This document shows, piece after piece, positions 24,465 through 32,117 of a stretch of DNA of 64,000 bases; the stretch's first letter is position 1, and the number at the start of each line of letters is the position of its first letter. A program made the position numbers and the translations under genes. This DNA is from Ardenticatenaceae bacterium. GTDB taxonomy: Bacteria; Chloroflexota; Anaerolineae; Promineifilales; Promineifilaceae. The notes under the pieces were generated by a model that made no database searches, was not told where the DNA came from, and was given only the letters and a program-made list of their open reading frames with translations. The stretch lies in the NCBI GenBank assembly GCA_011525915.1, contig WYBM01000026.1, positions 123,567 through 187,566 on the forward strand. Reading direction: 5' to 3'.

Positions 24465-25093
24465 TTGAAATATTGCAAATGCCTTTGGGACCATTAGAAA
24501 CCAACTGCTACATTCTGGCCTGTGAAAAAACAATGCAGGCAGCGGTGATTGATCCGGCATGGCACGGCCGTAGTATTGCCGCTACCGCAGACGAAAAAGG
24601 GTACCACATCACCCATATTCTGCTCACCCATGCCCACTTTGACCATGTGGGGGGTCTGGCTGAAATCAAAGAAGAAACCAACGCCCCTATCTATGTCCAC
24701 CCTGACGCCTTGCAGATGCTTTCCCAGGCCACTATGTCTGCCGCTTTTTTTGGCCTTACCATTCCCAGCCCCCCCGCGCCTGACCACCTGTTGGCCGCAG
24801 GCGACACCATTCAGATAGGCGAACAAACACTGGAAGTATTGTATACACCCGGCCACGCACCGGGTCATGTTTGCTTCTACCTGAAGAGCCATCATGTCCT
24901 CTTTGATGGTGATGTCTTGTTCCAACAAAGCATTGGCCGCACAGACCTGCCCGGTGGTGACTACGCCATGCTCATGCAGAGCATCCGCGAAAAACTGCTG
25001 CCCCTGCCCGACGAAACGCACGTGCTTAGCGGTCATGGGCCAGCTACAACCATTGGGCAGGAAAAAGGGTGGAATCCGTTTCTGGTGGAATGA
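24461..25093 (+). CDS. Metallo-beta-lactamase-fold hydrolase (glyoxalase II-like)
   Basis: A 210-residue cytoplasmic zinc hydrolase. Metal-binding motifs are complete: THAHFDHVGG (HxHxDH), TPGHAPGH, FDGDVLF and LSGHGPATT. The opening MIEILQMPLGPLETNCYILA is typical of the glyoxalase II-like/YcbL group, so the ATG at 24461 is preferred over a TTG 10 codons earlier. The likely substrate is a thioester or a similar small molecule; ring-cleaving beta-lactamase activity is not implied. The gene is neatly enclosed by 77-bp inverted repeats, its stop codon touching the right copy, which suggests that it moved or was captured as a cassette. Confidence 0.88.
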   Translation: MIEILQMPLGPLETNCYILACEKTMQAAVIDPAWHGRSIAATADEKGYHITHILLTHAHFDHVGGLAEIKEETNAPIYVHPDALQMLSQATMSAAFFGLTIPSPPAPDHLLAAGDTIQIGEQTLEVLYTPGHAPGHVCFYLKSHHVLFDGDVLFQQSIGRTDLPGGDYAMLMQSIREKLLPLPDETHVLSGHGPATTIGQEKGWNPFLVE

Positions 25094-25169
25094 TCAGTTT
25101 TCAGTGAGCAGTATACAGTTTTCAGTGCTGGCTTGTCTCTGGAAATAGCCTGCTGAAAACGGATGACGG
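25093..25169. repeat. Right 77-bp inverted repeat flanking the hydrolase gene (heptad locus 3)
   Basis: Reverse complement of the left copy at 24344-24420 with four substitutions and no indels. It starts at the last base of the hydrolase stop codon; weaker similarity extends to about 25187. Confidence 0.9.
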
Positions 25170-25204
25170 GCTGCTGAATTACCGGTGTTAGACCCCGCAC
25201 CCGG

Positions 25205-26536
25205 TTAGGATACGGGGGTAGGTGAGGGTGTAAACGTAGGCGTGGGGGTAGGGGTAGGGAATGCACCCAACCAGTTAAAACAGGCGGGGTCACTGCTTTC
25301 ACCACCAAAGGTGTAGATCGGTAGGCCGTCGGCACGACTGCCGGTGACGTTGACAATGCTCACCCGCCAGCACAGGCGATGGTCTTCAGGCACGTTAGGA
25401 CGCCACGCCGAGGGGACTTTAAACGAAGTGTCACGTGTAAACCCACGCTGAGGCAAACGATCCAACTCATTCGTATCGGCCAGCTCTACCATGTACCATT
25501 CATGCTCCGTCAGGTTTTTGACGGCCACCCATTGCAGGGTCAGCACACCATCTGGCGGCTCAATGGCAGCTTCGTTGACCGGGTAAAGCAGATGTGGCCC
25601 GGCTGGTGGCGGTGTGAGTGTCGGTGTGGGCGATGGCCCGGGCGTGGGCGGTATATCGGCCGTATTGCCGTAGAAAATCTGGGGGATGCAGACGGTGTCC
25701 CCGGGCTGCAGAATAGTGGCATCGGTGATGCGGTTGACACGGGCTAACAAGTCAAAGGCCATACCAAACTGGCTGGCGATGCCCACAATAGAGTCACCAG
25801 CCTGCACTTCATACCGGTCACAATGACGAGGGTCGGCCACCACGGTTTCGCCATTGACCTCCAGGATCACCACATCTAACGGCGGTGTGGCCGTAGGCCA
25901 GGGAATGAGCAGGTTCTGGTTAACCTGAATTTGGGCGTCAACGGGCAGGCTGTTAAGGCCAGTAATACTTTCAATGGAAACACGATAGAGAAAGGAAAGG
26001 CCAAACAATGTCTCACCGCTGCTGACAGTGTGGGAACGCGGCGGTGGTGGCGTGCTGGTGGGCGCCGGTGTGGGGGTGATGGTTGGTGGGTTGGTGGGGG
26101 GCAATGTCTCCGTGGGCAGGGGGGTCCAGGTGGGCGTCAGGGTGATGGTGGGGGGAATAGGCGTGGCCGAAGGTGCAATCACCATACTGACTTGATCAGG
26201 CCGGTATTGCCAGAAGAGAACGCTCAGAATAAGGATGATGATGGTGAACACGGCCGTCATCGCCAATACCAGAGGTGCCTGCCGCTCACGCATGACAGAA
26301 TGCACAATTTCGGGAGCCGGTAAGGGGGCATCAGCAGCTGGTTCTATAACCGGCGATGGCGAAGCCTCTAGCTCAGCAGTGGTCACTGGCTTGGCAATGG
26401 TCACTGATTCGGCAGCGGCCACCACAGCAAGGGCATGCCCACACATCAAACACACAGTGGCATTTTCAGCGGTAACCGCATCACACACCGGGCAACGACG
26501 TTCGTCGTTTGGGGAGGTTATATCCTTCTCACTCAT
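25205..26536 (-). CDS. Zinc-ribbon, single-TM, LysM-domain envelope protein
   Basis: A 443-residue predicted cell-wall-binding membrane protein. Residues 15-32 are a zinc ribbon (CPVC...CLMC). One transmembrane helix (LVLAMTAVFTIIILILSVLFW) lies at about 91-111. A T/P-rich stalk leads to two LysM-like peptidoglycan-binding domains (HTVSSGETLFGLSFLYRVSIESITGLN and YEVQAGDSIVGIASQFGMAFDLLARVN). A second T/P spacer, a C-terminal beta-rich domain (LYPVNEAAIEPPDGVLTLQWVAV...) and a TPTPT tail follow. The order implies a cytoplasmic zinc ribbon and an outside LysM region. Function beyond wall attachment is unknown. Confidence 0.8.
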   Translation of the reverse strand: MSEKDITSPNDERRCPVCDAVTAENATVCLMCGHALAVVAAAESVTIAKPVTTAELEASPSPVIEPAADAPLPAPEIVHSVMRERQAPLVLAMTAVFTIIILILSVLFWQYRPDQVSMVIAPSATPIPPTITLTPTWTPLPTETLPPTNPPTITPTPAPTSTPPPPRSHTVSSGETLFGLSFLYRVSIESITGLNSLPVDAQIQVNQNLLIPWPTATPPLDVVILEVNGETVVADPRHCDRYEVQAGDSIVGIASQFGMAFDLLARVNRITDATILQPGDTVCIPQIFYGNTADIPPTPGPSPTPTLTPPPAGPHLLYPVNEAAIEPPDGVLTLQWVAVKNLTEHEWYMVELADTNELDRLPQRGFTRDTSFKVPSAWRPNVPEDHRLCWRVSIVNVTGSRADGLPIYTFGGESSDPACFNWLGAFPTPTPTPTFTPSPTPVS

Positions 26537-26635
26537 TATCCCAACTCAAAGCGGGGCATTATATCAGAGTTAAGATCAGGCACAAACAGTGCCCAGGTGG
26601 TTCTCATCTTTTGTAAGGGTTTGTTTTAAGGATGA

Positions 26636-27616
26636 TCAAAGCGAGCCCACAGTAGCAGACACGGCCGTAAAGGCATAGCCATCACGGCGGCTGACCTCTG
26701 AGAAGTGCAGCCGCCGCAACACCGGATTATGTGGATCGGTCACAAAGTCCCAAAAGGCATTTTGCGCTGCCGTACCCACACGACCGCCATTGCAGCCAAT
26801 AAAAATGTGCTGGCATATGTCCAGACCACGCACCCGTATGGGGGCTACCTGCCCGGCCACCAATCGGGAGACCATGATCTGAGAAACAAACCCCACCCCG
26901 ATCCCCTCTTGCACCGCCAGGGCAATCGCTTCTGAGTTCCCCAATGTCAACACGGTTTGCAATTTATCGACCGAAATACCCATTTGCCGCAAGCCATGTT
27001 CTGCTACCGTGCGTGTACCAGAACCTTCTTCGCGCCAGATAAATCTGGCCTCCAACAATTCCGCTGGCTCGATATAGTCACGCGAAGCCCAGGGATGGCG
27101 AGCTGGCGCAATCAGAATAACCTTATCGGTGAGGAATTTCTCAAATAACAGGTCACCGTGAAATTCGCGCTCGCTGGCCAGGGCGACGTGAACCTCACCA
27201 CCGCCAAGCTTTTGCACGGCCGTTTCCCGCGGCATCGTGAGACAGCTGGCTTCCACCCGGGGATATTTCAGCATAAACTCGGCCATCAGCAGCGGCAAGA
27301 TATATTTGCCCAATGTTGTGGAACAGCCGATGTGAAGACGGCCATAAACCGATCCCTTAAGCTGTTCCATCCGGTTTTCAATGCTGTAAGATTGGGCCAC
27401 TAACCTTTCAGCCATAGGCAGCAACACTTCGCCAGCGTCTGTCAGACACAAATGCCGGCCAGAGCGCACAAAAAGCTGTGTATCAAAATGGTTCTCCAGC
27501 GCCTGGATATGCTGACTGACACTAGGTTGTGTCATATGAAGCTGGCGCGCTGCGGCCGTGAAGTTCAGGGCGCGTGCGGCCGCCAGGAATACGTTCAGTT
27601 GATGAGCATCTAACAT
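26636..27616 (-). CDS. LysR-family transcriptional regulator
   Basis: A 326-residue DNA-binding regulator. The N-terminal winged helix-turn-helix is canonical (LNVFLAAARALNFTAAARQLHMTQPSVSQHIQALENHFDTQLFVRSGRHLCLTDAG). The remainder is the periplasmic-binding-protein-like effector domain (GRLHIGCSTTLGKYILPLLMAEF...VALAVQEGIGVGFVSQIMV). The opening resembles the CysB/CbbR/CysL branch, whose effectors are small metabolites. A GAGG ribosome site precedes the ATG. Its target is not evident: the neighbours are a LysM protein and a thioesterase. The 207-bp region upstream probably holds its own operator. Confidence 0.92.
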   Translation of the reverse strand: MLDAHQLNVFLAAARALNFTAAARQLHMTQPSVSQHIQALENHFDTQLFVRSGRHLCLTDAGEVLLPMAERLVAQSYSIENRMEQLKGSVYGRLHIGCSTTLGKYILPLLMAEFMLKYPRVEASCLTMPRETAVQKLGGGEVHVALASEREFHGDLLFEKFLTDKVILIAPARHPWASRDYIEPAELLEARFIWREEGSGTRTVAEHGLRQMGISVDKLQTVLTLGNSEAIALAVQEGIGVGFVSQIMVSRLVAGQVAPIRVRGLDICQHIFIGCNGGRVGTAAQNAFWDFVTDPHNPVLRRLHFSEVSRRDGYAFTAVSATVGSL

Positions 27617-27823
27617 AGGGCCTCGTCATAAAGTGATCAAAAGGGTGCCAACCATTGGGCTTTATTATTGGGTCAACGACCTCTTCCTTACAGTGCCAAA
27701 TGTCACCCAATAGGCATTTCTTCATAACAAAACCTTATGCAAAAAGTCATGTGCTGCCTGGTAAGACAGTGAACCATTTTTCAGACATTCACACCAGCCA
27801 GCAGCATCTGGCATCAGCGCCCA

Positions 27824-28279
27824 TTACCCAACCAGGTAGGTAGCCGTACCCAGGGCAATTTCTACCCCCTCTTCGTTATGCAGTTCCATGCGTGTCACAG
27901 CTACCTTATTTCCCTTGCGGATGACCCGGGCCGTTGCCGTAAACGTCTGCCCCCGCCCCGGCCGCAGGTAATCAATACGAATATCAATGGTGCCCAACTT
28001 TCGCAGCCGCCGCTGCATCTCCTCTGCAGAGAGGTCTAGCAGCTCTACCACCAGGCTGGCCATAGCCACCATACCACCGGCCGCATCTAACAATGATGCG
28101 GTGACGCCGCCATGCAAAATCTGGTAAAATGGGTTGCCCACCAACTCTGGCCGCATTTTTACCCTGAGTTCCACACTCTCGGCCGTCAACAATAGCACCT
28201 CTAAACCAATCGTTTGGTGAAAAGGAATATGTCGGGCGTACAATCCCTCAATCAATTTCAGAATTTCTTCATCTGTCAT
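27824..28279 (-). CDS. PaaI-type hotdog-fold thioesterase
   Basis: A 151-residue acyl-CoA thioesterase of the PaaI/YdiI group. Diagnostic features are GNPFYQILHGGVTASLLDAAGGMVAM (the HGG with following catalytic-helix Asp) and TIDIRIDYLRPGRGQTFTATARVIRKGNKVAVTRMEL. The protein probably works as a tetramer in the cytoplasm, hydrolysing aromatic or medium-chain acyl-CoA. It is divergent from the tyrosine phosphatase gene and 207 bp upstream of the LysR gene on the same strand. Confidence 0.9.
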   Translation of the reverse strand: MTDEEILKLIEGLYARHIPFHQTIGLEVLLLTAESVELRVKMRPELVGNPFYQILHGGVTASLLDAAGGMVAMASLVVELLDLSAEEMQRRLRKLGTIDIRIDYLRPGRGQTFTATARVIRKGNKVAVTRMELHNEEGVEIALGTATYLVG

Positions 28280-28362
28280 TTGCCACTACCTTTACTGTCA
28301 GGCAAAAGCGCCAAAGTTTTCAAAAGGCGCGATTGTACCTTTGTTGCCTATAGGGGGCACGG

Positions 28363-28368
28363 TACAAT
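28363..28368 (+). promoter_or_regulatory. -10 box abutting the phosphatase start codon
   Basis: TACAAT lies only 6 bases before the ATG at 28375, and no ribosome site is visible. That spacing fits a leaderless transcript. The matching -35 is weak (TTGTTG, 16 bp upstream). Confidence 0.35.
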
Positions 28369-28374
28369 AGCCAG

Positions 28375-29124
28375 ATGACACACAAACAACGTCACCTTTA
28401 TTGGGAAAGCTGTTACAATGTCCGCGACCTGGGTGGTTTGCCCACAACAGCCGGCGGAGAAACACACTGGCAGGCCATTATCCGCTCCGACGTATTGAGC
28501 CGCCTGACACCAGCAGGACAGCAGGCCCTGCTGGACTATGGGGTGCGTACCATTATTGACCTGCGTGGGCCCCAGGAAGTGGCCGCCAAGCCGTCTCCGG
28601 TTACCCAACCAGGGACAAATGACACGGCCGTGCTCACCTATCTAAATCTACCTCTGGAAAAGTATTATCCACACGTCAGCGCCCTGATCAGCCAGGCGGC
28701 CACCCGGGCCGAGGTGTACATCATCATCCTAGACCATTACCCGGACGCCATAGCCGACGTCATGCGGGCCATTGCCTATGCCCGGCCTGGCGGGGTGATC
28801 ATTCACTGCCACGCAGGCAAAGACCGCACCGGCATTGTATCTGCGCTGTTATTAAGGTTGGTCGGCGTGCCCACAGACATGGTGGTCGCTGACTACGCTG
28901 AAAGCCAGGTGCGCCTCTGGCCGTTGTATGAGAAGATGGTAGCTCAAGCAGGGGGTGAAGAGAACCTGGGATTTTGGCTAAAGCCCACGGCCGTGCCCGC
29001 CATGATGCACCACACATTGGCCCACATAGAAACAACCTATGGCAGCGTACAATATTACTTACAACAGGCAGGGCTGACACCTGCAGAAATAAAACGTCTG
29101 CAAAATCGCCTGTATCCACTTTAA
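28375..29124 (+). CDS. Tyrosine phosphatase (dual-specificity-like)
   Basis: A 249-residue protein-tyrosine or phosphoinositide-type phosphatase. The signature HCHAGKDRTG (CX5R: nucleophilic Cys and phosphate-binding Arg) lies at about 142-151, preceded by an early NVRDLGGLPT and TIIDLRGPQE, as in bacterial Tyr/Ser phosphatases of the LipA/Tps family. The substrate is unknown; such enzymes act on phosphoproteins or phosphoinositides. The gene may be leaderless. RF3 follows 113 bp downstream on the same strand. Confidence 0.9.
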   Translation: MTHKQRHLYWESCYNVRDLGGLPTTAGGETHWQAIIRSDVLSRLTPAGQQALLDYGVRTIIDLRGPQEVAAKPSPVTQPGTNDTAVLTYLNLPLEKYYPHVSALISQAATRAEVYIIILDHYPDAIADVMRAIAYARPGGVIIHCHAGKDRTGIVSALLLRLVGVPTDMVVADYAESQVRLWPLYEKMVAQAGGEENLGFWLKPTAVPAMMHHTLAHIETTYGSVQYYLQQAGLTPAEIKRLQNRLYPL

Positions 29125-29237
29125 AGTAGAGTAGCGCAATGCCCCCATTTGGTGGTATGCTAGAGGGCACAAACCAAAACATTATCAGGCGGTCACAATA
29201 GATGTGTTGTGGCCGCTTTTTACGCCAAGAGATAGAT

Positions 29238-30839
29238 ATGACCGAACAAACATTCACCAGCCACGGCTCGCTCATGGCCGAAATAGAGAAAAGGCGCACC
29301 TTTGCCATCATTTCCCACCCCGACGCGGGCAAAACAACACTAACCGAAAAGCTGCTGCTTTATGGCAACGCCATTCACCTGGCCGGGAGCGTACGCGCCC
29401 GTAAGAACCAGCGGGCCGCTACCTCTGACTGGATGAAAATGGAGCAGGAACGTGGTATCTCCATCACCTCTACCGTGCTGCAATTTCCCTACCAGGGGCG
29501 CATTATCAATTTATTGGACACCCCCGGCCATCAGGATTTCTCTGAAGATACCTACCGTACACTGACGGCCGCTGACTGCGCCGTCATGGTTCTAGATGCC
29601 GCCAAAGGGGTGGAAGAGCAGACGGTCAAACTGTTTGAAGTATGCCGTCGCCGCGGGATTCCCGTCTTTACCTTCATCAATAAGATGGACAGGCCAGCGC
29701 AAGATGCCCTGGCGCTGCTAGATGAGGTGGAAACGGTTCTGGGGATGCAGCCTGTGCCTATGAATTGGCCCATTGGTGACGGCGACACCTTCTTGGGAGT
29801 GTATGACCGGATGACGGAAGACGTGCATTTGTATGACCGCACCGCCCATAACCAGACGATATCGCCGGAGACCATTACTTCACTGGCTGACCCGCGCATC
29901 CAGGCTACCCTCAGCAGTCACCAGTTTGAGGACTTGCACACGAACATTGCCCTGCTGGATGAGATGGCCACTTTTGAGCGGGAAGCATTTAAGCGCGGCG
30001 AACAGACCATCGTCTATTTTGGCAGCGCCCTGACCAACTTTGGCGTGCAGCTCTTCTTAGATGACTTCATAAGATACGCGCCCCCCCCCAATACCTATAC
30101 CAGCGATGCCGGACCCATTGACCCTTATCAGCCAGAGTTCACCGGCTTTGTCTTCAAAATTCAGGCGAATATGGACCCCAAACACCGGGACAGTGTCGCT
30201 TTTTTACGCATTTGCAGCGGCCGGTTTGAGCGCAATACTCAGGTAAAGCATCCACGCACGGGCAAGATGTTAAAGTTGTCACGCACGTACACTTTTTTTG
30301 CTGATGACCGGGAAGTGGTCGACGAGGCCTTTGCTGGGGACATTGTGGGGCTGCCGGGCAACCGCGAGTTTAATATCGGCGATACGATCAGCGCTGGCGC
30401 AGCTTTTAACTTTGACCCTATACCCCGCTTCCCTACAGAACATTTTGCCCGGCTGGTGAACCTGGATGTAGGCAAACAAAAGCAATTTTTGAAAGGCCTC
30501 CACCAGCTGGAAACGGAAGGGGCCATGCAAATTTTGTATGAAGCTGATGCCGGCCGGCGTGATCCCCTGCTGGCGGTGGTGGGGATGCTGCAATTTGACG
30601 TGGTACAGGCCCGACTGCAAGAAGAATACAACGTCAAGACAAAGCTGGAGCCGCTGCCACACCGCTTGTGCCGTTGGGTAGAGGGACCAGAAGAAAGCAT
30701 TGAAAAGCTGCCCTGGCGTTATGGCATGATGAAAACACGAGATTTTGACGGCCGTCTTGTCGCCCTTTTTAGCTCCCCCCACGAACTCAGCTATTACAGT
30801 GAAAAGTACCCGGAGTTAACGTTTAAGAGCATTAGCTAG
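29238..30839 (+). CDS. prfC: Peptide chain release factor 3
   Basis: A GTPase that recycles RF1/RF2 from the ribosome after termination. About 533 residues, normal length. G motifs are G1 HPDAGKTTLTEK, G2 region QERGISITSTV, G3 DTPGHQDFSEDTYRTL and G4 NKMD, followed by RF3-specific segments (ILYEADAGRRDPLLAVVGMLQFDVVQARLQEEYNVK). The frame is open for 12 more codons upstream, but MTEQTF fits the family start. The stop codon is embedded in a perfect 17-bp inverted repeat. Confidence 0.95.
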   Translation: MTEQTFTSHGSLMAEIEKRRTFAIISHPDAGKTTLTEKLLLYGNAIHLAGSVRARKNQRAATSDWMKMEQERGISITSTVLQFPYQGRIINLLDTPGHQDFSEDTYRTLTAADCAVMVLDAAKGVEEQTVKLFEVCRRRGIPVFTFINKMDRPAQDALALLDEVETVLGMQPVPMNWPIGDGDTFLGVYDRMTEDVHLYDRTAHNQTISPETITSLADPRIQATLSSHQFEDLHTNIALLDEMATFEREAFKRGEQTIVYFGSALTNFGVQLFLDDFIRYAPPPNTYTSDAGPIDPYQPEFTGFVFKIQANMDPKHRDSVAFLRICSGRFERNTQVKHPRTGKMLKLSRTYTFFADDREVVDEAFAGDIVGLPGNREFNIGDTISAGAAFNFDPIPRFPTEHFARLVNLDVGKQKQFLKGLHQLETEGAMQILYEADAGRRDPLLAVVGMLQFDVVQARLQEEYNVKTKLEPLPHRLCRWVEGPEESIEKLPWRYGMMKTRDFDGRLVALFSSPHELSYYSEKYPELTFKSIS

Positions 30840-30874
30840 TACTACAACGAGACCAAAGTCTCGTTGTAGTACTA
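30837..30874 (+). terminator. Perfect 17-bp hairpin at the prfC stop
   Basis: TAGTACTACAACGAGAC (30837-30853) pairs perfectly with 30858-30874 around a CAAA loop. The TAG stop is the first codon of the stem. No T-run follows on either strand, so it may be an mRNA-end stabiliser or insulator between convergent genes rather than a classical terminator. Confidence 0.5.
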
Positions 30875-30909
30875 ACAGGCTGACGAACAACCCATTTTAC
30901 AGGGCTGAC

Positions 30910-31989
30910 TCAACACCCCCCCGGTAGGCGCGTACAAGGGTCAACCAGGCGTAAATGCTCTGTGATACCAAAGTGCAAATGGGGGTGCGTGGAAATGCCG
31001 GTGCTGCCAGAGAGAGCGATCATGTCCCCTTGAACTACCGGCTGCCCCCCCGTCACCAACAGCTCACTGTTATGGGCATACATGGTGCGCAGCCCCTGGC
31101 CATGATCCAGAATAACCAGATAGCCAAAGCCATGAGCGTGCCAGCCGGAAAATTCCACCACACCACCCGCCGCGGCCAGAATAGGCGTGCCCACAGGCAT
31201 GGCAATGTCAACAGCCCCGTGTCCGTAGCGAAAACGCTGATACAGTCCCCGGTAATCGTTGGGCCAGATCAGACCCAAGGAGGCGTCTGGCAGCGGTGTA
31301 GGCACGGCCGTAGCCAGCGGTGTTGGCCAGAGCGATGGCGGGTTGGTAGGGAGCACCTCGACGGGCGACCCGGGTGTATAAGGTACCAGCCGCAGTGACT
31401 GCCCAGGGTAAATGAGACGCGGGTTGGGAATAGCGTTCACGGCCATGATCGCCATGACGGTGGTGTTGAAGCGGCGGGCAATAGCAAAAAGAGTATCACC
31501 CCTTTGCACCACGTACACTGTCTCCTGAGCGGCCGGTGGCAGGGGCTGATCCGGTGAAGGTGAGGGCGTAGACGGTATCTGTGGTTCAGGCACCAGGGTG
31601 GCAGTCATGGGCTCCGGCGGTGGGGTGACCACGGCCGTGCTGCCCGGAATAAGCAACGATTGTCCGATTAAAAGAAAGTCTGGGTTGAACAATGCATTGG
31701 CCTGTACAATGGCTTGTACTGTTATGCCAAACCGCCGGGCAATGCCAAACAAGGTGTCGCCAGGCTGAACCGTGTAGCGTGTGTCATTTGCAGTTTGCCA
31801 GTACGGACCTGCCCTTACAAATTGTACAGCTGGTCTTTCCTTTTCTACTATCCGGCGTCCGTTAAGCGGCGCCTCATGAGCGGCCGCCTTCCCCTGCATA
31901 AAAAGAAAAGCGATCAGGGTTCCCAGACTTGCTACCACTATCCATACGCCTACAGCCAATCCTGCCCACAACCAGTTCACTCGCTTCAT
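30910..31989 (-). CDS. LysM-M23 peptidoglycan endopeptidase
   Basis: A 359-residue membrane-anchored cell-wall hydrolase. A signal anchor (about 9-31) is followed by two LysM domains (RYTVQPGDTLFGIARRFGITVQAIVQANAL and VYVVQRGDTLFAIARRFNTTVMAIMAVNAI) separated by a P-rich spacer, then an M23 zinc metallopeptidase domain. The metal site is complete: GHGAVDIA (His, Asp) and HPHLHFGI (HxH). The domain probably cuts peptide cross-bridges in peptidoglycan or acts as a regulator of wall enzymes. AAGGAGG precedes the ATG. It is the last gene of the minus-strand envelope cluster. Confidence 0.92.
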   Translation of the reverse strand: MKRVNWLWAGLAVGVWIVVASLGTLIAFLFMQGKAAAHEAPLNGRRIVEKERPAVQFVRAGPYWQTANDTRYTVQPGDTLFGIARRFGITVQAIVQANALFNPDFLLIGQSLLIPGSTAVVTPPPEPMTATLVPEPQIPSTPSPSPDQPLPPAAQETVYVVQRGDTLFAIARRFNTTVMAIMAVNAIPNPRLIYPGQSLRLVPYTPGSPVEVLPTNPPSLWPTPLATAVPTPLPDASLGLIWPNDYRGLYQRFRYGHGAVDIAMPVGTPILAAAGGVVEFSGWHAHGFGYLVILDHGQGLRTMYAHNSELLVTGGQPVVQGDMIALSGSTGISTHPHLHFGITEHLRLVDPCTRLPGGC

Positions 31990-32117
31990 CGGTGGCCTCC
32001 TTGCCGCTGTCTGCCACCAGCATACCGCCTAAGCCAGATTGGGCGATGAAGGGAACGTAAACGAGGGATAAAGCAACAGTAAAAAGATAAGGGCGTTGGC
32101 CACCGCAGTTTAACCGA

